DNA of 64,000 nucleotides from CBDFGT01 sp965247225 (GCA_965247225.1 CBDFGT010000039.1:1-64000), one strand, 5' to 3'; shown: positions 7,487 to 16,219, counted from the stretch's first letter. Notes: generated by a model not told the origin, from the letters alone. Translations and numbers: made by a program.

Positions 7487-7700
7487 TCACCCTCATGGTG
7501 AGGTACTTTTCGGCGCAGACGAAAGCCTCGAACCATCAGGCATTTTGTTGAAGTGCAAATTGGGAGCGGGATGCTTCGAGGCCCGCCGCTGCGCACCGGG
7601 CACCTCAGCATGAGGGGATTGGTAGCCGCCTCTCTTCACCCTCATGGTGAGGCGCTTTTTCGGTGCAGCCGAAAAAGCCTCGAACCATCAGCCCCTTTCA
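7487..7700. repeat. Cluster of dispersed palindromic repeats upstream of the methyltransferase-like gene
   Basis: Two related units (about 7488-7545 and 7637-7690) each read CACCCTCATGGTGAGG, then an inner arm pair (CTTTTCG...CGAAAG or TTTTTCGG...CCGAAAAA), then CCTCGAACCATCAG. The outer arms CCTCATGGT/ACCATCAGG and GAGG/CCTC are also complementary. Between them, 7568-7615 holds a further relative (GATGCTTCGAGGCCCGCC ... CACCTCAGCATGAGG). They fill almost all of the 351-bp gap between hisS and the next gene. Confidence 0.75.
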
Positions 7701-7750
7701 CAACATCCCCCATCCCCCTAATCTGACCCCACAAGAATCAAGGGTTGCCC

Positions 7751-8542
7751 ATGCTGCTGGAAGTGCTGAATTATACGGCGACGCTGCTCATGCGCCGGTT
7801 TGAAAATCCCGGTTTTGTGCGCTCCTCTGTCGATCTGTGGTCGCGGGCGCGGCGCTGTCGGCAGGCCTGGGCAGACCATGAGGCGCAAACCAAGGGCTTT
7901 ATCCGCACGACTGTCGCCGCCTTGCCGCAGCGGCGCACGGTGGTGGTGCTGGGCTCCGGCCTGTTGCGCGATGTGCCGGTGGAGGCTCTTGTGTCAGGCT
8001 TTCAGTCTGTCGTGCTGGTGGATCTGGTGCATCTGGCCTCGGTCAGGCTCACTTGCCGGGCGAAAGGCTACCGCAATGTGCAGTTTGTAACGCGGGATAT
8101 TTCCGGCTTTTCGCTCGATGGTGCCGGTGATCCGCAGCCGCTGGCCTTTCTGGAAAGCATGGCGGATCTCGATCTGGTGATCTCGGCCAATGTGTTGAGC
8201 CAGATCGGCATCGGGGCGGAAAGCCGGTTGCTGCAGGCCGGAAAACCGCTGACCCGCACGGTTCTGTCCGGGCTTGTCACCGCCCATCTCGCGGGCCTGC
8301 AAGCGCTGTCCTGCAAGGTGTGTCTGATCACCGATACTGGCTGGCAGGAGCGGGCCGCCGATGGAACCGTGCGCGAGGCGGGCGACCTGACCTATGGTGC
8401 CGGCCTGCCGGAAGCGGAGGAAAGCTGGCTCTGGCCTGTGGTGCCGTTTGGCGAGATCAGCCGCGCGTTTGAGGTCGTGCACAAGGTCATTGCGACAACA
8501 CGCCCCTTGCAAATGCCCGCCGCATCTGAACCTGTCGTCTGA
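7751..8542 (+). CDS. SAM-dependent methyltransferase-like protein of unknown function
   Basis: This 263-residue protein has no family that I can name with certainty. The centre looks like a Rossmann methyltransferase core: RTVVVLGSGLLRDVPVEAL as motif I, VVLVDLVHLASVRL as the acidic strand 2 motif, and a later DLVISANVLSQ strand. The C-terminal part (ESWLWPVVPFGEISR) is compatible with a long insert. There is no signal peptide. The ATG at 7751 has AGGG 6 nt upstream and is preferred over the TTG at 7745. It stands alone between repeat-filled intergenic DNA and the DUF305 gene. Substrate is unknown. Confidence 0.6.
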   Translation: MLLEVLNYTATLLMRRFENPGFVRSSVDLWSRARRCRQAWADHEAQTKGFIRTTVAALPQRRTVVVLGSGLLRDVPVEALVSGFQSVVLVDLVHLASVRLTCRAKGYRNVQFVTRDISGFSLDGAGDPQPLAFLESMADLDLVISANVLSQIGIGAESRLLQAGKPLTRTVLSGLVTAHLAGLQALSCKVCLITDTGWQERAADGTVREAGDLTYGAGLPEAEESWLWPVVPFGEISRAFEVVHKVIATTRPLQMPAASEPVV

Positions 8543-8583
8543 ACTCCAAATATTTCAGAATCACATCAAGACAGGAACAACAG

Positions 8584-9000
8584 ATGTTTTCCAGATCCGT
8601 TCTCATGGCCGCCGCGCTGACCGCCGGCATGGCCTTTTCCGCAGCCTATGCCGGGGACACCCCAAAAACCATGGACCATGCCAAAATGGGGCATGGCAAT
8701 ATGAGCGATGGCATGATGGACATGGGCACGCCCAAAGGGGACCAGGGGCCGTCCAGCATGGCTTTTGCCAGGGCCAATGCCGCCATGCATGCAGGCATGG
8801 ACATTGCCTTTACCGGCAATGCGGATGTGGACTTTGTGAAGGGCATGATTGCCCATCATCAGGGTGCCATCGACATGGCCAAAATCCAGTTGCAATATGG
8901 CAAGGATGAAAAGATCAGGGCGCTGTCGCAAGACATTATCAAGGCCCAGGAAGGCGAAATCGCCATGATGAAGGAATGGCTTGCAGCCCACGGCCAGTAA
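8584..9000 (+). CDS. DUF305 family periplasmic protein
   Basis: This 138-residue exported protein has a signal peptide (MFSRSVLMAAALTAGMAFSAAYA). A Met/His-rich segment follows (DHAKMGHGNMSDGMMDMG), then a ferritin-like DUF305 domain. That domain's hallmark FVKGMIAHHQGAIDMAK and final EIAMMKEWL helix are visible. Relatives such as CopM bind copper and are often linked to copper tolerance. The Met/His clusters support metal binding, but a copper role is inference here because no copper genes are adjacent. The start at 8584 has AGGA about 10 nt upstream. It is followed by two large hairpins rather than a simple terminator. Confidence 0.88.
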   Translation: MFSRSVLMAAALTAGMAFSAAYAGDTPKTMDHAKMGHGNMSDGMMDMGTPKGDQGPSSMAFARANAAMHAGMDIAFTGNADVDFVKGMIAHHQGAIDMAKIQLQYGKDEKIRALSQDIIKAQEGEIAMMKEWLAAHGQ

Positions 9001-9044
9001 AGCAAGGCCCAAAAGGAAGGGCTGAGGCGCAAGCTTCCGCCGTT

Positions 9045-9121
9045 CTAGTGGTTTGATTCCGACATTTGCATCCGGATTCGTCACCCTCGCGAGCAAATGT
9101 CGGAATCTCGAAAACCACTAG
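9045..9121. repeat. Large intergenic hairpin 1
   Basis: CTAGTGGTTT (9045-9054) pairs with AAACCACTAG (9112-9121), and GATTCCGACATTTG (9055-9068) with CAAATGTCGGAATC (9094-9107). This gives a 24-bp stem with a 4-nt bulge on the 3' arm and a 25-nt loop. It has the same plan as hairpin 2 but different stem bases. Confidence 0.9.
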
Positions 9122-9135
9122 CAAGCTTATGATTT

Positions 9136-9211
9136 TAGTGGATTTTATGAATTTGACATTTGGTTTCGAAGTCGCTGCGAATGGGTACCAAATGTCAAAT
9201 TCAATCCACTA
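9136..9211. repeat. Large intergenic hairpin 2
   Basis: TAGTGGATT (9136-9144) pairs with AATCCACTA (9203-9211), and GAATTTGACATTTGGT (9149-9164) with ACCAAATGTCAAATTC (9187-9202). This is a 25-bp stem with a 4-nt bulge on the 5' arm. Its last bases form the stop codon (TAG) of the secreted-protein gene on the minus strand. Confidence 0.9.
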
Positions 9212-9691
9212 GCAGATGCGCCCCAGGGGACCGCACGGTTTGGGCGGTTCCGGCACAAAACCGGCCTGCGGGTCAAGCGTAATCTCATAATGCGCACCCA
9301 GGCCACGGCGCGGTGAAAACCGCGAGAAGAACGGGCGTATCAACCATTTCGTATCGGATGCGGCCACCAGCCTTGCCGTCTTGCCGTCCACATCGCTGGA
9401 AAAGATCGCGTCATCCTTCGGCTTTGCCAGATCGAAAACCACCAGATAGGCAAATTTGCTCGATCCGCTGAAATCCATCTGCACCTTTTGACCGGCCTTG
9501 ACGGGAAGCGTGTAAACCGTGCCGCGACCATCTTTCACCCAGCCGGACAATTGCGTTGTGGCAGTCAGGCCATCGGCAAGCGGCTGAACCTTTTCGCCGC
9601 GATAAAGCTGCAGCTCGTCGGCACAGACAGGGGCTGCGGCACAAAAGACCAGCGCGAAAACCACAGTCATTTGCAGAAGCTGTCGCATCAT
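9209..9691 (-). CDS. Hypothetical secreted protein
   Basis: This 160-residue protein has a clear signal peptide (MMRQLLQMTVVFALVFCAAAPVCA) and a predicted mature start near DELQLYRG. The mature part looks beta-rich (GTVYTLPVKAGQKVQMDFSGSSKFAYLVVFDL), which resembles a PPC-like or inhibitor-like beta-sandwich, but no family is certain. Near the C-terminus there is a Cys pair (PKPCGPLGRIC). The ATGATG start at 9691 overlaps the tag stop codon by 4 bp, so it is the second gene of a two-gene unit. Its stop codon is the outer end of hairpin 2. Confidence 0.65.
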   Translation of the reverse strand: MMRQLLQMTVVFALVFCAAAPVCADELQLYRGEKVQPLADGLTATTQLSGWVKDGRGTVYTLPVKAGQKVQMDFSGSSKFAYLVVFDLAKPKDDAIFSSDVDGKTARLVAASDTKWLIRPFFSRFSPRRGLGAHYEITLDPQAGFVPEPPKPCGPLGRIC

Positions 9692-10317
9692 GGCTTCACC
9701 ATCTGCGACCGCAGCAGGCTGATCCGCGGCTGGCAAAAGCAGCCCTCCAGATGATCATTGACCAGACCCATGGCCTGCATGAAAGCATAGACCGTGGTCG
9801 GGCCGACAAAGGTCCAGCCGCGTTTTTTCAGGTCTTTTGAAAGCCGCGTTGATTCCGGCGACACCGGATTGGCCCGCAAATACGACATGGTCATCACCCG
9901 GGGCCTGCTGCCGTCCTGCGGCTCGAAACTCCAGAAATAGCGGGCGAGAGAGCCGAACTCCGCCTTCAGCTCCAGTGCACGTCGGGCATTGTTGATGGTG
10001 GAGAGGATTTTGCCGCGATGGCGCACGATGCCGGTATCGGCCACAAGCCGGGCGATATCCGCATCATCAAACCGGGCGACTTTGGCAAAGTCAAAGCCTG
10101 CAAAGGCGGCCCGGAAATTCTCGCGCTTGCGCAGGATGGTGAGCCAGGACAGGCCGGACTGAAAGCCCTCAAGACAGATTTTCTCAAACAGGCGCATATC
10201 ATCCTGCATGGGCAGACCCCATTCCGCGTCGTGATAGGCGCGATAATCCGGCAGGTTTCCAGGCCAGAAACACCTGCTCAGCCCATCGTCGCCGATGATG
10301 ATTCCCTTTTCAACCAT
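9688..10317 (-). CDS. tag: DNA-3-methyladenine glycosylase I
   Basis: This base-excision repair enzyme removes 3-methyladenine from alkylated DNA. The 209 residues match TAG along their length: RCFWPGN near the start, YHDAEWGLP, FEKICLEGFQSGLSWLTILRKRE (read in parts), the IVRHRGKI helix-hairpin region, LKKRGWTFVGPTTVYAFMQA, and the C-terminal zinc ligands in GLVNDHLEGCFC. The ATG at 10317 has GAGGG 5 nt upstream; the in-frame ATG at 10335 has no site. It overlaps the downstream secreted-protein gene by 4 bp. Identity is secure. Confidence 0.95.
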   Translation of the reverse strand: MVEKGIIIGDDGLSRCFWPGNLPDYRAYHDAEWGLPMQDDMRLFEKICLEGFQSGLSWLTILRKRENFRAAFAGFDFAKVARFDDADIARLVADTGIVRHRGKILSTINNARRALELKAEFGSLARYFWSFEPQDGSRPRVMTMSYLRANPVSPESTRLSKDLKKRGWTFVGPTTVYAFMQAMGLVNDHLEGCFCQPRISLLRSQMVKP

Positions 10318-10528
10318 GAACACCCTCGCATCCATTGCAATATTCTTTACCGGGCAATAACCATGTTTTTATATGAAGTGTTACCCATAACAATCGGTTT
10401 GCGGACTGAAAGGTTCTTTATCGGTTTTTGTTAACCGTAAAGTTGGCAGTGGATGCCACGATACGGGCAGACGGGGGGTGTTTCAAGGCCTCCGGTTCCT
10501 GTGCGACATCATGTAAAGAGTTTGTCCG

Positions 10529-11323
10529 ATGAAGAAAACTGCCCTTGTTCTTTCTGCATGCATTCTGGGCCTCCTTCCAGCGGTCGGCCAGGCCGGTGAA
10601 CGCTACAAGGTTCGCCCGCCGGTGATTGTCAGTTCCAATCTCGCCGATGTGTGGATGACCCAGCTGGGCACGCCGCGCCGGGTTATGCGCCTGCCATCAG
10701 GGCGGGTTGTTGCCGCCGTCACCACATTGCCGCGCACCACATCCACCAAAATGCGCCCCCAGCCCCAGCCTGACATGAGGATGCAGCAACAGGTGCAGCA
10801 GGCACCGGCGGCAGCCATGCAGCCTGTGGCCATGACACGGGCGCAGCAACCGTCACAATCCCGGTTTGATCCGCAATTCCTGCCTCAGGAAGTGGATTAC
10901 CAGACAATGCAGAAACCCGGCACAATCGTGATCGATACCAACCAGCGTTTCCTCTATCTGGTGCAGGGCAATGGCCGTGCCATGCGTTATGGCGTGGGCG
11001 TGGGCAAACCCGGCTTTGAATGGGCCGGAAGCCACAGGATCACCCGCAAGGCCGAGTGGCCGGACTGGACCCCGCCTGCTGAAATGATTGCCCGCGAGGC
11101 TGCAAAAGGCCATTACCTGCCTGCCCGCATGGATGGCGGACCGGAAAACCCGCTGGGTGCACGCGCCATGTATCTGGGCAATTCGCTCTACCGCATCCAT
11201 GGTACCAATGCGCCCTGGACCATCGGTTATGCCGTGTCCTCCGGCTGTATCCGCATGCGCAATCAGGATGTGGAAGACCTGTACAGCCGCGTAAAGGTCG
11301 GCACAAAAGTGATTGTCATGTAA
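10529..11323 (+). CDS. L,D-transpeptidase (ErfK/YbiS/YcfS/YnhG family), copy 1
   Basis: A periplasmic enzyme that makes 3-3 peptidoglycan cross-links, or attaches proteins to peptidoglycan, by cysteine chemistry. The 264 residues start with a signal peptide (MKKTALVLSACILGLLPAVGQA). A proline/glutamine-rich linker follows (about 80-125), then the YkuD domain from GTIVIDTNQRFLYLVQ to the end. The active-site segment is RIHGTNAPWTIG followed by SSGCIRMRNQDV, with His and the nucleophilic Cys. A second member follows 156 bp downstream in the same orientation, separated by a terminator, so the two are probably expressed independently. Confidence 0.93.
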   Translation: MKKTALVLSACILGLLPAVGQAGERYKVRPPVIVSSNLADVWMTQLGTPRRVMRLPSGRVVAAVTTLPRTTSTKMRPQPQPDMRMQQQVQQAPAAAMQPVAMTRAQQPSQSRFDPQFLPQEVDYQTMQKPGTIVIDTNQRFLYLVQGNGRAMRYGVGVGKPGFEWAGSHRITRKAEWPDWTPPAEMIAREAAKGHYLPARMDGGPENPLGARAMYLGNSLYRIHGTNAPWTIGYAVSSGCIRMRNQDVEDLYSRVKVGTKVIVM

Positions 11324-11355
11324 CGGACATCACATCCGCACGTGTTTTTGCATGC

Positions 11356-11391
11356 AAATGCCCGGTAAACATCGTGTTTCAGGGCATTTTT
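11356..11391 (+). terminator. Terminator between the two L,D-transpeptidase genes
   Basis: AAATGCCC (11356-11363) pairs with GGGCATTT (11382-11389) and a T run follows. The loop holds a second short pairing (AAAC/GTTT). Confidence 0.75.
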
Positions 11392-11479
11392 GTGAAATCA
11401 TCTTGAACGGTTCAAAAAATGTCTGGCGTTTTTTAGAGGATGATGTCTCTAATATGTCAATCGAGGGGGGGATTCGTCG

Positions 11480-12172
11480 ATGTTGAAGTCTATACGGGCG
11501 GTTCAGGCAGGTTCGCTTGCTGCCGCCATCCTTCTGTCGGCAACAAGTGCCGTTGCCATGCCCCGCGAGCCAGTTTCCGGCCTGCAAAAGAAGACCGATA
11601 TTGTGCTTGTGGCACGCCAGAAAGAGCCGGACGAAAAGTTCAGGCTCAAGAAGGTCAGGCTTGTGACCGATGAGGAGCCCGGCACGATCATTGTCGATAC
11701 CAACAACAAGTTTCTGTATTATATCGAGGGCAACAACAAGGCGCTGCGCTATGGCATCGGTGTTGGCCGCGAGGGCTTTGGCTGGTCGGGCGTGGTGAAA
11801 ATTGCCCGCAAGGCGGAATGGCCAGACTGGACACCGCCGCCGGTGATGATTGCCCGCGAGCGCAAGAAAGGCCATATATTGCCACCCTTCATGAAGGGCG
11901 GGAAGGATAACCCGCTGGGCGCGCGCGCCATGTACCTGCACACCCGCAATGGCGATTCCGGTTTCCGCATCCACGGCACAAACCAGCCCTGGTCCATCGG
12001 GCAGAACATGTCGTCCGGCTGTATCCGCATGATGAACAAGGATGTGGAACACCTGTATTCGCGCGCCGATATCGGTGCCAAGGTCATTGTCATCGGCCCC
12101 GGTGACAAGCAGGGCAAGGTGAATTTTGAAGATCGCGGCGTGGACTTTTTCCGCACGCTGTTTGGCGGGTGA
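11480..12172 (+). CDS. L,D-transpeptidase (ErfK/YbiS/YcfS/YnhG family), copy 2
   Basis: This 230-residue paralog of the upstream gene has a signal peptide (MLKSIRAVQAGSLAAAILLSATSAVAM), a short linker and a YkuD domain from GTIIVDTNNKFLYYIE. The catalytic region is RIHGTNQPWSIG then SSGCIRMMNKDV. Both copies share the segment ARKAEWPDWTPP and the NPLGARAMYL motif. The linker is shorter and lacks the Pro/Gln-rich part of copy 1, and a 20-residue charged tail follows the domain. The start has GGGGGG 9 nt upstream. The pair looks like a tandem duplication with divergence. Confidence 0.93.
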   Translation: MLKSIRAVQAGSLAAAILLSATSAVAMPREPVSGLQKKTDIVLVARQKEPDEKFRLKKVRLVTDEEPGTIIVDTNNKFLYYIEGNNKALRYGIGVGREGFGWSGVVKIARKAEWPDWTPPPVMIARERKKGHILPPFMKGGKDNPLGARAMYLHTRNGDSGFRIHGTNQPWSIGQNMSSGCIRMMNKDVEHLYSRADIGAKVIVIGPGDKQGKVNFEDRGVDFFRTLFGG

Positions 12173-12193
12173 GGCTGGACGATGGTCTTTCCG

Positions 12194-13483
12194 CTACGTC
12201 GCGGAACCGCCCTCATAGGCCGCATTCAGCAGTTCCACCGTATGCACCACCGGGATGGAGGTTCCGGTGGCAATCTGCGTGATACAGCCGATATTGCCGG
12301 TGGCGATGATATCCGGCTTTGTGGCGAGGATGTTTTTCAGCTTGCGGGCTTTCAGCTGAGCCGAAATATCGGCCTGCAAAATATTGTAGGTGCCGGCAGA
12401 CCCGCAGCAAAGATGCCCCTCTGCCGGTTCGCGCACGGTATAGCCCGCCGCCTTTAACAGCGCTTTTGGCTGCAGCGTGATCTTTTGCCCGTGTTGCATG
12501 GAACAGGCCGAATGGTAAGCCACGACTTTCCCGTTGGGCGGCAATGGCGGCAGATCCAGCGTTGCCAGATATTCGGTAATATCCTTGGCCAGAGCCGAGA
12601 CTCCGGCGGCCTTTTGCGCATAGGCCGGATCAGCCTTCAGCATATGGCCGTAATCCTTGATGGTGGTGCCGCAGCCCGATGCGGTGACGATAATGGCATC
12701 CAGCCCGCCCCTTTCGATTTCCCGCATCCAGATATCCACATTGGTGCGGGCCTGTAGCAGCGCCTGTTCCTCGCGTCCCATATGATGGACCAGCGAACCG
12801 CAACAGACCGCGCCCTGCGGCACGACAACCTCGATACCAAACCGGGTGAGAAGCTTGATGGCCGCCGCATTGTCGCCGGGGCGCAGAACCTTCTGCGCAC
12901 AGCCTGCCAGAATGGCGACACGGCCTTTGCGAGCTGTTTTTGCCCTGTGCGTTGCCGGTTTTGAAGATTCGTCCTCCACGGGCAGGGATTGCGGGGCCAG
13001 ATCCAGCATATGCCCGAAAGGCTTCAGGGGCTTTATGGCCTTCAGCAGGCCAGCCATGGGCCGGGCTAAATGCGCCAGTTTCAGCGCCACACGAAAGCGC
13101 CGGGGATGCGGCAGCACGAAGGCCAGAACGGCGCGGGCAAAGCGGTCTGCCCAATCGCGCCGGTAGGTTTTTTCTACATGCACACGGGCATTGTCGATGA
13201 GGTGCATGTAATCCACGCCTGACGGACAGGTGGTGGTGCAGGCAAGGCAGGACAGGCAGCGGTCAATATGGGTGACGGTTTCCCGGTCCGCCGCCCGGCC
13301 ATTTTCCAGCATGTCCTTGATCAGGTAAATGCGCCCGCGCGGGCTGTCCAGCTCATTGCCCAGCGTCACATAGGTGGGACAGGTGGCCGTGCAGAAACCG
13401 CAATGCACACATTTGCGCAGGATGCTTTCGGATTCTGCAATTTTCGGATCGGCCAACTGTTCGGGCGTGAAGCGGGTTTGCAT
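12194..13483 (-). CDS. glcF: Glycolate oxidase iron-sulfur subunit GlcF
   Basis: This is the electron-transfer subunit of membrane-associated glycolate oxidase (glycolate to glyoxylate). The 429 residues show two 4Fe-4S motifs near the N-terminus, CVHCGFCTATCP (about 25-36) and CLSCLACTTTCP (about 76-87). Two CCG-type domains follow (VCCGSLVHHMG and the LCCGSAGTYNI segment), as in GlcF and heterodisulfide-reductase-like proteins. It is the last gene of glcDEF: its ATG overlaps the glcE stop by one base (TGATG). It is convergent with the second L,D-transpeptidase. Identity is secure. Confidence 0.96.
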   Translation of the reverse strand: MQTRFTPEQLADPKIAESESILRKCVHCGFCTATCPTYVTLGNELDSPRGRIYLIKDMLENGRAADRETVTHIDRCLSCLACTTTCPSGVDYMHLIDNARVHVEKTYRRDWADRFARAVLAFVLPHPRRFRVALKLAHLARPMAGLLKAIKPLKPFGHMLDLAPQSLPVEDESSKPATHRAKTARKGRVAILAGCAQKVLRPGDNAAAIKLLTRFGIEVVVPQGAVCCGSLVHHMGREEQALLQARTNVDIWMREIERGGLDAIIVTASGCGTTIKDYGHMLKADPAYAQKAAGVSALAKDITEYLATLDLPPLPPNGKVVAYHSACSMQHGQKITLQPKALLKAAGYTVREPAEGHLCCGSAGTYNILQADISAQLKARKLKNILATKPDIIATGNIGCITQIATGTSIPVVHTVELLNAAYEGGSAT

Positions 13484-14682
13484 CAGAATGATCCCTCCAT
13501 CCGGCCCGGATTGAGAATGCCGTGCGGATCAAATTTCAGTTTCAGGCGTTTGCTCAACTCGCGCACGGCCGAGGGCTGCGGCTCAAAGGCCGGAATGGCA
13601 AGGCGTTGCAGGGCCGTCGCCCGGATCAGGGTCGCGTGGCCGCCGCCACATGCGCGGATCAGGCGGCGCAGGATCACGGCTTCCGGATCAGCCTCCATCT
13701 GCAGCCAGAGGAGACCGCCCTGCCAGTCGCAAAAGCCGTCGACGCCCGCTTCCATCCGCAACGCATTCAACAGGCTATGCCCTTTCGACGGTGCAACGGA
13801 GACGCGCCAGAGCGGCTTTTCCTGTCGTTTGGTCAAAGGTGTGCAATCACGGATTTGCGCCCAGAGAGCGCCTGTTGCCGCATGGTCCAGCGTCTCGACC
13901 GGGCCGAAAGCTTGCATCTCTTCCGTAAGTCTTCCCTTACGCACGGCCACCGATGCTGCAAGTCCTTCCAGCCGCAAGACCGTCGCGCCCGATGAGCCTT
14001 CGATAAAGGCATGGCTGATGCTGGCAGGCAGATGCGCCGCACCGGACACTTCCACAGACATGCGCATGGCCGCAGCCATGGCCTCTGCTGCCTGTTCCTC
14101 CGTCAATCCATGGATGATCACCGTCGCGCTGTCCCGGGCGCGGGGCTGCACCTTGAAGGTGACTTCGCTGATCACGCCCAGCGTTCCATAAGATCCGGCC
14201 AGAAGCTTGACCAGATCCAGCCCGGTAACATTCTTCATCACCCGCCCGCCGGATTTTACCACCGCGCCAACACCGTTGACAAAGCGAATACCCAGGAGAC
14301 TGTCGCGGGCAGCGCCTGCCACAAACCGGCGCGGACCCGATGCATTGGTGGCAAATATACCGCCAATCGTCGGTATCCCCTGCGTTCCCATCAGGCCGCT
14401 ATGGTCCATCGGTTCAAACACCATGGTCTGGCCGTGTTCTGCAAGGGCGGCTTCGATTTCGGCCACGGGTGTTCCGGCCTTTGCCGTCATGGTCAGTTCG
14501 GCAGGATTATAGGCGACAATGCCGGAGAGCCCCGCCACGCAAAGCGGCTGGCCGGCAACCGCATGGCCGAAGCCCGAACGGGTATTGCCGCCGCAAATGG
14601 CCAGCGCCTGGCGCGCACCTGCATGGGCGCGGATCATATCGGCCAGTTCCGTCTCGCTCTGCGGCAAATATCCGTCGCTCAT
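13483..14682 (-). CDS. glcE: Glycolate oxidase FAD-binding subunit GlcE
   Basis: This FAD-binding subunit of glycolate oxidase has 399 residues. The N-terminal PCMH-type FAD domain is shown by QALAICGGNTRSGFGHAV, MVFEPMDHSGLMGTQGIPTIGG and RVMKNVTGLDLVKLLAGSYGTLGV. The C-terminal part ends with the typical LKLKFDPHGILNPGRM. It overlaps glcD upstream by 4 bp (ATGA) and glcF downstream by 1 bp, so all three are translationally coupled. Confidence 0.95.
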   Translation of the reverse strand: MSDGYLPQSETELADMIRAHAGARQALAICGGNTRSGFGHAVAGQPLCVAGLSGIVAYNPAELTMTAKAGTPVAEIEAALAEHGQTMVFEPMDHSGLMGTQGIPTIGGIFATNASGPRRFVAGAARDSLLGIRFVNGVGAVVKSGGRVMKNVTGLDLVKLLAGSYGTLGVISEVTFKVQPRARDSATVIIHGLTEEQAAEAMAAAMRMSVEVSGAAHLPASISHAFIEGSSGATVLRLEGLAASVAVRKGRLTEEMQAFGPVETLDHAATGALWAQIRDCTPLTKRQEKPLWRVSVAPSKGHSLLNALRMEAGVDGFCDWQGGLLWLQMEADPEAVILRRLIRACGGGHATLIRATALQRLAIPAFEPQPSAVRELSKRLKLKFDPHGILNPGRMEGSF

Positions 14683-16118
14683 GCGGCGTTCCGTCCGTCG
14701 AGCGGGAAGACCTTGGAAGGATTGAGGATCCAGTGCGGATCAAAGGCGGCGCGGGCGGCCATCTGCTGGTGAAGGTCCACATCGGAAAACTGGTGGCGCA
14801 TCAGGTCGCGCTTCTCGATGCCCACACCATGTTCTCCGGTCAGGCAGCCGCCTGCATCCACGCACAGGCGCAAAATGTCATTGCCTGCCGCCTCTGCCCG
14901 TGCCGCATCTTCCGGATCATTGATATTGTAAAGAATCAGCGGATGCATATTGCCGTCGCCTGCATGAAACACATTGGCGGCGCGAAGCCCGTAAGATGCA
15001 ACGATTTCACCGGTGCGCTTCAGGACATAAGACAATTGCGACAGCGGCACGGTTCCGTCCATGCAGATATAATCGGCAATGCGGCCTGTGGCCCCGAAGG
15101 CCGATTTGCGGCCTTTCCAGATCAGCGCGGCCTCCGCTGCCGATTGCGATTCCTTGACCGTCTGCACACCATGACGGCTGGCAATGGCGATAATGTCTTT
15201 CAGCATCACCTCCATCTCGGCATCCGAGCCTTCCACCTCGACAATCAAAAGCGCCTGCGCATCCATCGGGTAGCCCGCATGGGCAAAGGCCTCGCAAATG
15301 TCGATGGCCAGCTTGTCCATGAATTCAATGGCGACAGGCAGAAGACCGGCCCCGATAATATCGGTCACACAGGCACCGGCCTCCTCGGATGAACCGAAAC
15401 CGAACAGCACAGGCCGTGCGCCTTGCGGCCTGGCAATCAGCCGCACCGTTGCCTCGGTCACAATACCAAGCTGGCCTTCCGAACCGCAGATCAGACCCAG
15501 GAGATCATAGCCTGCGCAATCCAGCGCCTTGCCGCCCAGATCGATCACCGTGCCGTCAAACAGCACCATTTTCACGCCGAGCAGATTGTTGGTGGTCACG
15601 CCATATTTCAGGCAATGCGCACCGCCGGAATTCATGCCGATATTGCCGCCGATCGTGCAGGCCAGTTGCGAGCTGGGGTCGGGCGCGTAAAAGAAGCCAT
15701 CGGCAGAGACCGCATCGGAAATCGACAGATTGGTAACACCGGCCTGAACGGTTGCGGTGCGATTGTCAAAATCCACATCCAGAATGCGGCTCATGCGCGA
15801 CAGGCCGATGACAATGGCATCTTCCTGCGGAATGGCCCCGCCGGAAAGCGATGTTCCCGCCCCGCGCGGAATGACCGGGATCCTGTAACGCGCACAATAT
15901 TTCAAGACCGCAGACACTTCCCCGGTGCTTTTCGGCAGGGTTACAGCCAGGGGAACACGGCGACAGGCAATGAAGGCATCGGTCTCGAAGGGAACCAGCC
16001 CGCGCTTCTCGACGATCAGTCCTTCCGGCGACAGCAATTCGGCCAGATCGGCAATAATCCGGTCGCGCCGCGCCAGAATGGCCGGGTCCGGTGCCAGAAA
16101 CGCAATTGAATCACTCAC
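14679..16118 (-). CDS. glcD: Glycolate oxidase FAD subunit GlcD
   Basis: This FAD-linked dehydrogenase subunit oxidises glycolate (and related 2-hydroxyacids) to the 2-oxoacid. The 479 residues include the FAD-binding IPVIPRGAGTSLSGGA, NIGMNSGGAHCLKYG, the LICGSEGQLGIVTEATV segment, and the C-terminal VFHAGDGNMHPL and GCLTGEHGVGIEKR motifs. I chose GTG at 16118 because GGGAGG lies 7 nt upstream and homologous subunits begin at about this point; the open frame reaches 16223. It is the first gene of glcDEF. A divergent lactate operon lies beyond the DUF6880 gene. Confidence 0.95.
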   Translation of the reverse strand: MSDSIAFLAPDPAILARRDRIIADLAELLSPEGLIVEKRGLVPFETDAFIACRRVPLAVTLPKSTGEVSAVLKYCARYRIPVIPRGAGTSLSGGAIPQEDAIVIGLSRMSRILDVDFDNRTATVQAGVTNLSISDAVSADGFFYAPDPSSQLACTIGGNIGMNSGGAHCLKYGVTTNNLLGVKMVLFDGTVIDLGGKALDCAGYDLLGLICGSEGQLGIVTEATVRLIARPQGARPVLFGFGSSEEAGACVTDIIGAGLLPVAIEFMDKLAIDICEAFAHAGYPMDAQALLIVEVEGSDAEMEVMLKDIIAIASRHGVQTVKESQSAAEAALIWKGRKSAFGATGRIADYICMDGTVPLSQLSYVLKRTGEIVASYGLRAANVFHAGDGNMHPLILYNINDPEDAARAEAAGNDILRLCVDAGGCLTGEHGVGIEKRDLMRHQFSDVDLHQQMAARAAFDPHWILNPSKVFPLDGRNAA

Positions 16119-16219
16119 CGGATATCCTCCCTGCCATACCGGAACAACTGGTTCTGATTCTTTACCACCTATCCACCGACACGCAAATTGTTTCATGCGC
16201 CTTTTCGCGGAAGTCCGCG

